64,000 bases of DNA from assembly GCA_945865565.1 (NCBI GenBank), contig CAMBEK010000007.1, forward strand, positions 1 to 64,000, given 5' to 3'. Shown here one piece after another: positions 42,666 to 51,603 of this stretch. Below the pieces are notes generated by a model, which saw nothing but the letters and a program-made list of their open reading frames with translations, did not search any database and was not told the DNA's origin. Position 1 is the first letter of the stretch; each line of letters opens with the position of its first letter. A program made the translations under genes and the position numbers. Source of the stretch: Pseudobacteriovorax antillogorgiicola. Lineage in GTDB: Bacteria > Bdellovibrionota_B > Oligoflexia > Oligoflexales > RGVZ01.

Positions 42666-43907
42666 TTAAAAAGAGAGCAGTACTTCGCTGGCCCAACTGT
42701 TTTCACGAAACCACTCTGCCGGATCAAACCGCAAGCGTGACCCATCACGCCAGGCGACCCTGCGTTTTAAAGCCTCAATAAGCAAAGGCCGGGGCGAAAA
42801 AATTTGACCTGTTATTTTTTCGCAAAATGCCAAATCAATCCCATGCCGCGTGCGCAAGGCACCACCGACGTATTCAATCAGGGCTGAATCCTGGTCACGC
42901 CCCTCGTCAATTTCACCGCCCAGTTCACGGACAACCGCCGTTAATGAGTCTGCACTCGCAGAATCCGGTGCGCGGCGCAAAAAGGTCCGGACATCCCGCG
43001 GAAAAGAATAACGCATTCCAATATCGATAGCGTCATCAACAACATAATCAATTCTACTAGTAGCCATGCCATCAGCCGCCTTTGCCGCCGGCAGAAAACC
43101 ATGGGCGCCAGCACCGATGCCAAGAAAGTTTTTGAAGTCCCAATAAACCCAATTGTGCCGACAAGTGAATCCTGATCGCGCCCAGTTCGAAACCTCATCG
43201 TGCTCAAAGCCGGCGTCACCAAGAATTTCTCGCGCCGCCACATAGCGATCCGCCAACGCTTCATCTGCCTCAGGCCGGACCTTACCACGGCGCGCCATCC
43301 GTCCAAACGGAGTCCGGTCTTCATAGGTCAATGAATACAGGCTGGCATGGGGAACACCAGAATTAACGAGTTGTTGCAAATCCGAAACCCAATCGTCAGC
43401 GCCCTGCCCAGGCCAACCATATATCAAATCCATGTTAACGCTTGGAATGGAATGCATCGCTAGTTCAAGGGCACGCAAGGCGGTCGATGCATCGTGATCG
43501 CGCGTCAGTATTTCGAGGCCTTTCTTGTGCAGTGTCTGAACACCGATCGAAAGGCGGTTCACGCCCATGGCTTTCCAGGCATCGAGGGCATTTTGGTTAA
43601 GATTCTTTGGATTGCATTCCATGGTTATTTCGGCATCAGGATCAAGATGCTCGTACACGGCGCTTAAAAGGCTGGTGTATTCCGTCGTGAAAAGCCCGGG
43701 AGTACCGCCGCCAAAATACACTGAAGAAAAAGACACAGGACGGCCAGACGTCCGCTCGAGATGGCGTGTCATGACACGAAACTGGTTCAAAAGTGCAGTG
43801 AAATAATCCTGGACCAGGATTGAATCGTAATTGGCAGTCTTGGCAAAATCGCAGTAATGGCAGAGGAAGCTGCAGAATGGAATGTGAATGTAGAGCCCAA
43901 TCCGCAT
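42666..43907 (-). CDS. hemW: HemW-like radical SAM heme chaperone (coproporphyrinogen dehydrogenase family)
   Basis: This is a 413-residue radical SAM protein. The CX3CX2C site is CSFLCHYC near the start, followed by YFGGGTPGL, the SAM region SIGVQTLHKKGLE and MDLIYGWPGQ. The tail HNWVYWDFKNFLGIGAGAHGF is typical of HemW. HemW binds heme and delivers it to respiratory proteins, so it could serve cytochrome maturation here, although the heme-c complex nearby uses a different route. ATG 43907 has AAGGGG 7 bases upstream. It follows the RNA methyltransferase gene by 13 bp. True HemN oxidase activity is less likely, since the HemN-specific residues were not seen. Confidence 0.88.
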   Translation of the reverse strand: MRIGLYIHIPFCSFLCHYCDFAKTANYDSILVQDYFTALLNQFRVMTRHLERTSGRPVSFSSVYFGGGTPGLFTTEYTSLLSAVYEHLDPDAEITMECNPKNLNQNALDAWKAMGVNRLSIGVQTLHKKGLEILTRDHDASTALRALELAMHSIPSVNMDLIYGWPGQGADDWVSDLQQLVNSGVPHASLYSLTYEDRTPFGRMARRGKVRPEADEALADRYVAAREILGDAGFEHDEVSNWARSGFTCRHNWVYWDFKNFLGIGAGAHGFLPAAKAADGMATSRIDYVVDDAIDIGMRYSFPRDVRTFLRRAPDSASADSLTAVVRELGGEIDEGRDQDSALIEYVGGALRTRHGIDLAFCEKITGQIFSPRPLLIEALKRRVAWRDGSRLRFDPAEWFRENSWASEVLLSF

Positions 43908-43920
43908 TGCCCGCCCCTTG

Positions 43921-45318
43921 TCAGCCTGAAATGCCATCCGCCCGCTCGAGAACCGCAACCGTCTCGACGTGCCACGTATTGGGGAAAAAATCGAACGTCC
44001 TGACGGACTTCAATTGATATCCCCCGCGAATCAAAGCCCCCAAGTCACGGGCCAGGGTCGCCGGGTCGCAACTGACATAGATGATCGCCCTGGCCCCGAT
44101 TTTTTGAAGCGGGATCAGATCCTTGAACATCCCTTCCCTGGGGGGATCCGCAATGACGACATCAAACTGCTCGCCTTTTTTTGCGCATTTCCAGAGATGC
44201 TTCTCCGAACTTCCCGAAAGGTAAAGTGCGTTGGTGACTTTATTGATGCGGACATTTTCGCGGGCTGTTGCGATTGCGGTTTCGCTGAATTCGATACCCT
44301 CGACATAACGATCAGAACGGCATAGCCCCAACGAAAGATTCCCGCTGCCGCAGAATAAATCCAAAATCCGTTTTGGGTTGTACCCTTCAACCAGTTCATG
44401 AACAAGCGACCGGACCATCCGGTTGTGGCTGACGTTGACCTGTTGAAACTGCCCCGGTCTCGTGTGGTATTGAAGTTGACCATGCTCATCAAAGACAACC
44501 AGTGGAGCCGTCTTCAGATCCTTGATCAAGCCGGCCCAGAACACGCCTTCGGTTTGGCGAAGCCCATCCACAAAGGCATCGAGGTCACGGCAATCGGGGC
44601 TCGGCGGATAAACCGTGATGATCACCTGCGGCTCGCCCGCAGGGTGGCCACTGGAATCCGGCTGGGGCGGGATCTCCTGAAGTTCCATGCGATACGGGGT
44701 CGATGTTCGCAGCGACGCAGGCCGCGAAAACTTCGCAGAGCCAACGCGGGCCAAAACCCGATTGATCGTTGTTGCAGCAATGGCACAACGGTCGACTGGA
44801 ACAAGATCACGCGATCCGCGCCTGAAATAGCCGAAGGTAACACCGCCGTCGGATGCAAAAACGCCGCGCAAGAAAATCCGGTTGCGGTATTCAAGGGTTT
44901 CCGGGGATCCAGAAATGGCGACTGGAACGGAGGCTTCAACTTTGCCAATACGCCCAAGGGCGGTCTCGACAAATTGCCGTTTCCAAGCGAGTTGCTGTTC
45001 ATAGGGTATGCCGTGCCATTGGCATCCGCCGCAACGCTCGCTAAACGCGCAGGGAGATTTTCCACGCAGCGATGAGGGTTTTGCAAATTTTGTTATTTTT
45101 GCGTCGGCATAACGCCCGCTGTCACCGGTAACTTCAATATCGACAACATCCCCGGGGACGGCGTCAGCCACAAAGAAAACCTTACCCTCGACGCGAGCAA
45201 TACCCTTGCCACCAAAGGCAACGGCAGTCACTTCAACGTCAGATAGCTGTGCCGGTTCTGGACTTTGTTTTTCCACCGCGCTTGCCGGTTCCGGAAGGCT
45301 TTTTTTGGGATTTTTCAT
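43921..45318 (-). CDS. TrmA/RlmD-family RNA (uracil-5-)-methyltransferase
   Basis: This is a 465-residue enzyme. A TRAM-like beta domain (about 25-90; DAVPGDVVDIEV) is followed by an iron-sulfur Cys set (CAFSERCGGCQWHG plus VDRCAIA). The methyltransferase domain has FQQVNVSHNRMV, ILDLFCGSGNLSL, IADPPREGM and YVSCDPATLARD with the catalytic Cys. The family methylates U in 23S rRNA or tRNA with SAM; the iron-sulfur cluster and TRAM domain favour RlmD or RlmCD, but the subtype is unsettled. It overlaps the upstream small gene by 80 bp and leads into hemW. The start at 45318 has no clean ribosome-binding site, so it is uncertain. Confidence 0.85.
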   Translation of the reverse strand: MKNPKKSLPEPASAVEKQSPEPAQLSDVEVTAVAFGGKGIARVEGKVFFVADAVPGDVVDIEVTGDSGRYADAKITKFAKPSSLRGKSPCAFSERCGGCQWHGIPYEQQLAWKRQFVETALGRIGKVEASVPVAISGSPETLEYRNRIFLRGVFASDGGVTFGYFRRGSRDLVPVDRCAIAATTINRVLARVGSAKFSRPASLRTSTPYRMELQEIPPQPDSSGHPAGEPQVIITVYPPSPDCRDLDAFVDGLRQTEGVFWAGLIKDLKTAPLVVFDEHGQLQYHTRPGQFQQVNVSHNRMVRSLVHELVEGYNPKRILDLFCGSGNLSLGLCRSDRYVEGIEFSETAIATARENVRINKVTNALYLSGSSEKHLWKCAKKGEQFDVVIADPPREGMFKDLIPLQKIGARAIIYVSCDPATLARDLGALIRGGYQLKSVRTFDFFPNTWHVETVAVLERADGISG

Positions 45319-45565
45319 TCCGTGAGGCCGAGCCTTTCGATTTGGGTACAAGTTCCAGCGTCACTTGAAGGCGGTGATTCGTTGCCAAGTCGGCCCAGAG
45401 ATCGGCTAGTGGCTGTTTAAGCAGTGCAGCAATGGCGGCTCCTGTTTCGCGAGCCATAATCTGCAAGACTTCGTCCTTGCCTTTGCCCGCGCGGGCCACG
45501 AAAGTCAACAACGTGTCGCGCAGCAGGTTCAGGTTAACGGATGTTTGATCTTCTATTCTGGCCAT
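45239..45565 (-). CDS. Small basic-tailed protein of unknown function
   Basis: This 108-residue hypothetical protein is mostly helical, with the core LNLLRDTLLTFVARAGKGKDEVLQIMARETGAAIAALLKQPLADLWADL. A Lys/Arg/Ser-rich tail (KGSASRNEKSQKKPSGTGKRGG) could bind nucleic acid or polyanions. It overlaps the PilZ gene by 32 bp upstream and the RNA methyltransferase gene by 80 bp downstream, so it is embedded in a dense operon. AAGGAG stands 12 bases before the ATG, which is a long spacing. I do not recognise a family. The overlaps make it less certain than the others. Confidence 0.5.
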   Translation of the reverse strand: MARIEDQTSVNLNLLRDTLLTFVARAGKGKDEVLQIMARETGAAIAALLKQPLADLWADLATNHRLQVTLELVPKSKGSASRNEKSQKKPSGTGKRGGKTKSRTGTAI

Positions 45566-46430
45566 GATGTGCCAGTTCTCCTTCAAGCAATTGGATTAAT
45601 TCAGCTGCCTCAGTCACATCTGACGCGGAGAGGATATCAAGCGCTTCCTGCAGTCGTCGATAGTCGATTGCCGCAATGCCAGTTTTGCTGTCTGGTGTCC
45701 GGATCGCTGGAAGTTCAGGAACACCAAAGTTCGCCTCGTTGTTGAAAACGCCGGGCGTGAGATCCGGGGTCCTGCCGGTTTCAAAAGGTGATCCATCGCG
45801 CCATTCAACATAATGACAGTCATAACTGAGACGCCAGGCGATCATTTTTGATTCGTCCGGACTGAACCAAATCATCAGATCACAGCCATCATCACCATGG
45901 TACCAGACCTTTTCCGAACCGAACTGCTGCATAAAAGAACTGTCGACGCGCTGCAGGGAACCAGCCAAGGCCGATGGCCTGATCAGGCGCCGCCAACCGG
46001 AGACAGAATTTTCAGCATCCTGAATCATTTCAAAACCTAAAAGATGGGTCGCTGGAGGCGTATCGCCCGCTGCGGCGTCAGCCATATTGACCACATCCTT
46101 CCAGGCAACCTTGACCGAAAACTCCAAGACATCAGGCCCGATCCTGACCCGCGAGGAATAGCCATCACCAATTCCCATCCGGGCCCATGTTCGTTCGCTG
46201 ACCACACTGCTAAAACCAGTCTCAGAAACTTCGCGGACCACCATGATGTCTTGATCGCTCATCATCGTCATACGCCGATGATCAATAGAGAACCGCTCCT
46301 TCATCCGGCGGTTTGGTTGCCGGGCTGCCTGCTGTTCTGCTTGATTGAAAAAGCCGGCCCGGGCGGCTTCCGCCGCAACCTCGCGGATTTTACCGGCAAA
46401 GATCTTTTTTGTGAGAAAAAATCTAAACAT
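45534..46430 (-). CDS. PilZ-domain protein (probable c-di-GMP-binding)
   Basis: This is a 298-residue protein. ATG 46430 has GGAG 5 bases upstream. An N-terminal basic region (FFLTKKIFAGKIREVAAEAARAGFFNQAEQQ) precedes a PilZ-like domain: RRMKERFSI (R-box), REVSETGFSS (the D/NxSxxG-type motif) and LLGFEMIQ. These two motifs clasp c-di-GMP in family members. A C-terminal region of about 110 residues, with Trp-rich strands (VWYHGDDGCDLMIWFSPDESKMIAW), is not recognised. The target is unknown. Genes downstream in the operon are for RNA modification and heme handling, with no obvious motility link. Confidence 0.68.
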   Translation of the reverse strand: MFRFFLTKKIFAGKIREVAAEAARAGFFNQAEQQAARQPNRRMKERFSIDHRRMTMMSDQDIMVVREVSETGFSSVVSERTWARMGIGDGYSSRVRIGPDVLEFSVKVAWKDVVNMADAAAGDTPPATHLLGFEMIQDAENSVSGWRRLIRPSALAGSLQRVDSSFMQQFGSEKVWYHGDDGCDLMIWFSPDESKMIAWRLSYDCHYVEWRDGSPFETGRTPDLTPGVFNNEANFGVPELPAIRTPDSKTGIAAIDYRRLQEALDILSASDVTEAAELIQLLEGELAHHGQNRRSNIR

Positions 46431-46516
46431 CAAGGCTCCAAAATATTCCGCTGACACTGACCTGCATTGAATTTCTCTTCGTTCATCCTCGATCTTTCTT
46501 GAGCCCGTCCGATAAC

Positions 46517-47647
46517 ATGCCAGTGAAAACTGAACTAAAATATCCAATTGATTCGGTGGTGTTAGCCATCGCTATGGTCATGCTCTTTTTATGGAATGCG
46601 ATGCCGGGAATTTGCTTTGCCCGGGATTTGTCGCCTGTATACGAAGAGACCTTTGATATCGCCGCCGGCGGCGCGTCGTTGACGCGCGCATCAAGATACG
46701 GAGCCGCCCTTGCAAACCCTGCCCTACTTCCCTTCAGCGGCAGTTTTCATCGCTGGCTCGGCAGTGAATTCTCTCTGCATATCAACCGGGAATCGGTGGA
46801 TATGGCAAAGGCCATGCTCCCTGGTTCCTCGGGCAGTGGCAGCGACAGTTCAGATTTCGTCGATCACGTTTTTGAAGCGCCCTTCCTGGCCGGCACCCAA
46901 ACCTCACTTGCTTACCTGAACGCTTATGGCGGTATTGGATTTTTCTCAAAATTTGAAGTTGATTTAGAGGCTCAGAAGTACGGGCCCACCGGATTGCCCA
47001 CGATTATCCTGAATGGAAAATCCTATACCGGCGGCACGGTTTCTGCCGCGAAACGTGTTCCTTTTTTGCCTTTGTCACTTGGATTGACTGCAAAATATCT
47101 GATGATTTCTGAACCGACTCTCGCAATTGACCTGGCGGATCCCAATGCAGCCGCGCAGTTTCAGGATCCCTCTGCACTGTCAGGCCTCGTGAACCCATCG
47201 CGAGGAATTGGATACGACATGGGCGCTCTGCTTTTCCTTCAAGGCCCAAGAGTCGACTGGCGTTGGGCCCTCAAGATCGACGATGTCGGAGGCAGTTCGT
47301 TCAGCGGTGGGGATTCTGTTGAAGATTTCAAGCAGGTCGTCAGTACCGGAGCTTCCGTCACATTCCATACGGGTAAAGACGCAATTCATATCGCCGTCGA
47401 CCGCCGTGATCTGCAAAATACTTATGGAACACCCGCTTTCAAATCAACCCGGGCAGGAGTCAAATTTTTACTGCGCGGATACATCGGGTTCGCTGCCGGA
47501 TATTACGACGGTTACCCATCGTACGGTGCAGAGCTGGACCTCATATTTCTCAAACTCGGCGCCGCCAGTTACCGGCGGGAGAGAACGGCATCACCAGGAC
47601 TGTCACCACGAGATATTTACGTCATGAACCTGGCAACTGGCTTTTAG
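46517..47647 (+). CDS. Outer-membrane beta-barrel-like protein (TraF/PorV-type pattern)
   Basis: This 376-residue exported protein has a signal sequence (VLAIAMVMLFLWNAMPGICFA) with cleavage near FARD. The segment IAAGGASLTRASRYGAALANPALL is the conserved opening of TraF/PorV/FadL-related barrels. The rest shows alternating aromatic/Gly strands such as GYDMGALLFLQGP, GVKFLLRGYIGFAAGYYDG and YGAELDLIFLKLGAASY. No plug domain is obvious. It leads a six-gene envelope operon. ATG 46517 has no clear ribosome-binding site and the TTG at 46499 is an alternative. Its role could be assembly or secretion of the lipoproteins encoded after it, which is inference. Confidence 0.55.
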   Translation: MPVKTELKYPIDSVVLAIAMVMLFLWNAMPGICFARDLSPVYEETFDIAAGGASLTRASRYGAALANPALLPFSGSFHRWLGSEFSLHINRESVDMAKAMLPGSSGSGSDSSDFVDHVFEAPFLAGTQTSLAYLNAYGGIGFFSKFEVDLEAQKYGPTGLPTIILNGKSYTGGTVSAAKRVPFLPLSLGLTAKYLMISEPTLAIDLADPNAAAQFQDPSALSGLVNPSRGIGYDMGALLFLQGPRVDWRWALKIDDVGGSSFSGGDSVEDFKQVVSTGASVTFHTGKDAIHIAVDRRDLQNTYGTPAFKSTRAGVKFLLRGYIGFAAGYYDGYPSYGAELDLIFLKLGAASYRRERTASPGLSPRDIYVMNLATGF

Positions 47648-47667
47648 GAGGCGAAAAAGAATCAATC

Positions 47668-48417
47668 ATGCGCTCACGAGTCAAACCAACAAGAATGATC
47701 CCGTTGATGCTCGTTTATCTTGCAGCCTCGTCTTGCGGGACGTCGAACCTTGGCCGGTGCCCGGCGTCAAATCCTCTCGTGGCCTGCACCGAGCTGACTG
47801 CAGACGAAAAAATCCGGGAGGCGTTGGATGACCAAGACCTTGCCTCGGCGCAAGTCTTGCTCGAAGCCGCGATCGCGGACGAACCGGAAAATTACGAACG
47901 CTACCCTCTACTTGCCGCTGTCTATGCTGGCCTGTCGGGATTTAACCTGCTGGCAATCGCAAGTTCTTCAGCTTCATCGGGTGGAGGTGCATCGATCATG
48001 GATTCAATGGATGCCTTCCTGCCAACCCCTGAGGGCCTCACCCGGACCGAATATCGCGCCAAGATTGATCTTCTGGGACAGGCTATTTCCACCATAGGGG
48101 CTCTGCCGGCCGAATTTCTGGCCACGTCAGCCACAGATAAATACGCGTCCAGCGCCAGTCAACAGTTGGGAATTTATCAAGCAGCCCAGGCATCGATGTA
48201 CATGAAAATGTTCACCACAAACTTTTCTACCGGACTGCCCGACCCAAGCCAGTTGTCGGACCTCACCGACGAGGATGCCGCAGCAATCCTCACCGTTCTC
48301 GCCGATGCCGCTGCGAGCGGCGGGGCTTTTGCCGAGGCGGCAGCATCAACTCTGGCAACAATCAATTCAGGTGGTGGTACTGACCGTGACAATCTGGCAA
48401 ACTTTTTGAGCACATGA
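47668..48417 (+). CDS. Lipoprotein of unknown function in envelope operon
   Basis: This 249-residue precursor has a short signal (MIPLMLVYLAASSC) whose lipobox ASSC is followed by Gly, so outer-membrane retention is expected. The mature part has helical repeats (DQDLASAQVLLEAAIADEPENYERYPLLAAVYAGL) like tetratricopeptide units. A hydrophobic Ser/Gly-rich segment (AIASSSASSGGGASIM) and an Ala-rich tail (AAAILTVLADAAASGG) follow. AGGAGG is present but 16 bases before the ATG, farther than usual. Its stop overlaps an ATG of the next gene. The function is unknown, but the position suggests an assembly factor. Confidence 0.6.
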   Translation: MRSRVKPTRMIPLMLVYLAASSCGTSNLGRCPASNPLVACTELTADEKIREALDDQDLASAQVLLEAAIADEPENYERYPLLAAVYAGLSGFNLLAIASSSASSGGGASIMDSMDAFLPTPEGLTRTEYRAKIDLLGQAISTIGALPAEFLATSATDKYASSASQQLGIYQAAQASMYMKMFTTNFSTGLPDPSQLSDLTDEDAAAILTVLADAAASGGAFAEAAASTLATINSGGGTDRDNLANFLST

Positions 48418-48440
48418 ATCGTGGCAATGGGGAAACTGAA

Positions 48441-50672
48441 ATGAAACCAATGCGAAAATCCTGCCTGACCGTGTTAGCCATAACATTATTTTGCATATTG
48501 AATGTTGCGGCAAAAAAAGGAAAGCCAGCCATTGACGGTGCAGCCCTGAAAACCACACTGGCAGCAATCACATCCGATTTTCAAAAACTGGAAAAGAATC
48601 TTCAGCAACGTAAGGTCAATTTTTCCAAAGGCCTCCGGAAACCCGGGTTTGATCCGCAAGAAGCCGTTCGACTGGACCGGCAATTCCTGAATGGAATCCA
48701 GAATGCAGCCAAGCTGAACGAAAAATGGATCAAAGCCTCCCAAAAAGGAGGTCGGCCAAACGCAAAAGCCCATAACTGGGAAACGAAAATCACCCGCCTC
48801 CATGCCCAATGGATCAAACAAGCAATGGCGGCGGGAGAAAACCCGAAGGCTGGCAAGAGTGCCCATCTCGCATCCCTGAAGCTAATGCAAACGGTCATCG
48901 CAAGGTCGGAAGATGAATCGGATCTGGCCAGCTTTCGTCCGCGGCTTGCACGGCTGTATCAATTATCCGAAAAACATGCGGATGCAGTGCGCGCATTCAT
49001 GGAACTTGCTGATCCTCAACGAACAACGGATGCACGCCGACGCATTCAATACCTGACCAGTGCCGCCGCCTCACAATCGGTCTTGGCGCATTGGCCCGTG
49101 ACCCCGCCATGGCGGGAGGTGGCCGAAGGCAAGCTCAAGGAGGCCGCACATTCAGGAGGCCCGGCTGCGCGCAAGGACCTAAAAGAAATCTTCATCCGTC
49201 TCGCTCAAGAACAGGGCGGAATCGATAACACTTCGAACTGGACATTTGACGCTCACATTGGACTCATCGACTGGACGGCGGGGCAGATTCAAGAAGCAAT
49301 GGACCTTTGGAAACCGCGATTGAACTCCCAGGCAGCCCTGAACGGAAAAATGGCCAACCACCGGGCGCAAGCCGCGGGATTCACACTGGTTGAACTTCGC
49401 GCAAAAAAATCCTGGCCTGAACTTGAATCTACTGCACGGCAAGGCATCGCGTTGCGCTGGAGGCCTGCACATGGCAAACGAAAGATTGACCCGATCGAGA
49501 TGCTCGGCGACGCACTCTTTGAAGGCGGAAAGGCCCTGCTGTCCACCGGCGATGCAGCCAATGCTGAAATCAAGTTCGCCGAATTCACTGGCAGCTTCAA
49601 AAAAGACAAGCGTTATGAGGAGGCCTTTTTCCTGCGCGGCAAGGCCGAGCGTGGCGCACGGCATTTCATCGAGGCACTGACGACATTCAAGGATTTCATT
49701 GGAAGATTCCCGCGTTCACGGTTTAACGAGGAGGCAACAAGAACAGGATTTGATTTAGCCACCGACATGGCAGATGAGGAATCCGGGCTGTACCTTGGCA
49801 AACACTATATGAATTCCAACAGCAACAGCGACCAGGCACGCCGGATCACGGATGCGTACGCACAACTGGCTCTTGGCAATGGCTTTTACGGCGATGGCGT
49901 CGCGGCACTTGAAAGACTCGCTGCGAAAGTCAAAGGCAAGTCCGCGCGAGCCGAAGCCCTCGCGCGCATTTTGGATATTCAGGTCCTGGTCGCAACACCA
50001 TCATCAATTCTCGAGACTGCAGATCGTCTGATCCGCCTTGGAAATCTGCCACCCGAAATCATGTTGCGCGTTTTCCGCGCGCAAGCCCGCGCAGCCTCGG
50101 CATCCAACAAAAAGGGAATGATCTCACGCGCGAAATCTGAAGGCGCTAAACTTTGGGCACGCCTCGGAGACAGCGATCAACAAAACCGCGATGCCTGGGG
50201 TGAGATCCTTTTCATCGAAGCCGAAGTGAATGGAAACAGGGAGGTTGCTGAAGTCTTCAGCCTCGAGATCCGCGATCCCATCGCTCACCTTGCCCGCACG
50301 GGAACGGAATACGACCAAATCAAAGCTGGTTATGACGGTGTTTGCACCATTGGAAGAAACCTCTACTGCGCAGCCGCCCTGTTTCGCATCGCAAGAGTGG
50401 CAGAGCGCTTTCAAACGGGGATTGTAGATCTTGGAATCGCCGATACCCTTGAGGCTGAAGTTGTTGAGCAGTTTAAAACCAGGAAGGCAGAGTTGATCAG
50501 CCGTTGGCAGAAAGATGCGGCGGCTGCAGACAACCAGGCCTCAGAGCTTGCTGGTCAAGGCATGGCACCAACAGGCTACGCGACGGCGATTCAACTTGGA
50601 GGTGCAGATTTGATTCTCGATGACCGTACCGTAGCCGGTTTTCACGGCTTTACCCAGATTGATGTGAGGTGA
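48441..50672 (+). CDS. Large periplasmic TPR-like protein
   Basis: This is a 743-residue protein. ATG 48441 has GGGGA 8 bases upstream; the track's ATG at 48414 overlaps the previous stop. The signal peptide is MRKSCLTVLAITLFCILNVAA. The mature part is almost entirely alpha-helical, with TPR/solenoid-like repeats: SFRPRLARLYQLSEKHADAVRAFMELA, GDALFEGGKALLSTGDAANAEIKFAEFTGSFK and GKAERGARHFIEALTTFKDFIGRFPRSRFNEEA. The last resembles the FPxSxxxxEA pattern of BamD/CpoB-like proteins. It probably scaffolds an envelope complex with the neighbouring barrel and lipoproteins. Six bp before the next gene. Confidence 0.65.
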   Translation: MKPMRKSCLTVLAITLFCILNVAAKKGKPAIDGAALKTTLAAITSDFQKLEKNLQQRKVNFSKGLRKPGFDPQEAVRLDRQFLNGIQNAAKLNEKWIKASQKGGRPNAKAHNWETKITRLHAQWIKQAMAAGENPKAGKSAHLASLKLMQTVIARSEDESDLASFRPRLARLYQLSEKHADAVRAFMELADPQRTTDARRRIQYLTSAAASQSVLAHWPVTPPWREVAEGKLKEAAHSGGPAARKDLKEIFIRLAQEQGGIDNTSNWTFDAHIGLIDWTAGQIQEAMDLWKPRLNSQAALNGKMANHRAQAAGFTLVELRAKKSWPELESTARQGIALRWRPAHGKRKIDPIEMLGDALFEGGKALLSTGDAANAEIKFAEFTGSFKKDKRYEEAFFLRGKAERGARHFIEALTTFKDFIGRFPRSRFNEEATRTGFDLATDMADEESGLYLGKHYMNSNSNSDQARRITDAYAQLALGNGFYGDGVAALERLAAKVKGKSARAEALARILDIQVLVATPSSILETADRLIRLGNLPPEIMLRVFRAQARAASASNKKGMISRAKSEGAKLWARLGDSDQQNRDAWGEILFIEAEVNGNREVAEVFSLEIRDPIAHLARTGTEYDQIKAGYDGVCTIGRNLYCAAALFRIARVAERFQTGIVDLGIADTLEAEVVEQFKTRKAELISRWQKDAAAADNQASELAGQGMAPTGYATAIQLGGADLILDDRTVAGFHGFTQIDVR

Positions 50673-50678
50673 TGTGAC

Positions 50679-51581
50679 GTGATATTCAAGATGCAATCAT
50701 GGCGATCGGTGTTTCTGTTAGAAATTGTTTTGACCTGCCTTACAATTAACGGGTGCGTGACTTCGGGTTCAAAGAAAACCGAAGAGGGCGTCGCCGCAAG
50801 CTCCGGCGTCATTCGCCACAGTTTTGTTCTACCCCTTGGTGGAACCGCTGCCGTATGGAACGGGAACGAAGGGGGAACCCTTCCTGAAGTGTTCTCTTTG
50901 CTTGAAAAAGGTGACGTCGAGGGAGCCGAACGGCTCGCGCGGGCTCAACTCGCCAAGGCGCCCGCAGATCCCCAGGCACTCCTGGGCCTTTCGGCAGGCC
51001 TCCTGATGTCACGAAAAATTGAGTTGGCTAACTATTACGCCACGCGTCTGGCTACCCTTCAGCCGGATGCTCCGGCCGTTGAGCAGGCCTCTGCTAAAAA
51101 TATTCAAGGCATTGCAAAGATGCTTTTTGCGGTCGGCTCCACGCGCAACGAAGACTTTGACGATGCTGCCACGATTTTTCGCGATGCACTTTCGTCTTCC
51201 CCCACTCAAGTCGCTGCTGCACTAAACCTCGGGGAACTGGAGCTGATGCGCGGTCGTCCTGGCGAATCCTTGGCCGCTTTCAGTCAAGCATCGGATCGCT
51301 GCAATGAATGCCGCCCTGCCCTCTTTGGCGCGGGGATCGCGGCACTTCGGACACGCCAGTTTGACCGGGCGCGGGATGAATTCAAACAGCTGGTTAAAAG
51401 AGACGATAAAGATGATGAGGCCCATTATCAACTTGCCGTTACCCAGTATTATGGTTTCCAGGACATCGACGGTGCATCACGGCGACTTAAAGACCTGGCC
51501 ACCGGCGCCACGGACACTCGCATTCGGGCCATGGCTGAATCGCTCTTGCGAAAGTTGCGCGCACCCAAGGAAAAATCTTAA
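50679..51581 (+). CDS. TPR lipoprotein in envelope operon
   Basis: This 300-residue precursor starts at GTG 50679, 7 bases after AGGTG. The signal is VFLLEIVLTCLTINGC, with lipobox INGC. The mature part has TPR-type helices: EVFSLLEKGDVEGAERLARAQLAKAPADPQALLGLSAGL, DAATIFRDALSSSPTQVAAALNLGELELMRGRPGESLAAF and QFDRARDEFKQLVKRDDKDDEAHYQLAVTQYY. A Cys pair, RCNEC, sits mid-protein. TPR lipoproteins of this size (like PilF/PilW or BamD) assemble outer-membrane machines. Which machine is not known here. Confidence 0.68.
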   Translation: MIFKMQSWRSVFLLEIVLTCLTINGCVTSGSKKTEEGVAASSGVIRHSFVLPLGGTAAVWNGNEGGTLPEVFSLLEKGDVEGAERLARAQLAKAPADPQALLGLSAGLLMSRKIELANYYATRLATLQPDAPAVEQASAKNIQGIAKMLFAVGSTRNEDFDDAATIFRDALSSSPTQVAAALNLGELELMRGRPGESLAAFSQASDRCNECRPALFGAGIAALRTRQFDRARDEFKQLVKRDDKDDEAHYQLAVTQYYGFQDIDGASRRLKDLATGATDTRIRAMAESLLRKLRAPKEKS

Positions 51582-51603
51582 AAAGAAGTCACAAGGAAAA
51601 ATA

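Noticed and set aside
51304-51603. N-terminal extension of the protease ORF (track start 51304)
   Set aside because: It lies inside the TPR lipoprotein gene in another frame; the lipobox and Shine-Dalgarno point to ATG 51604.
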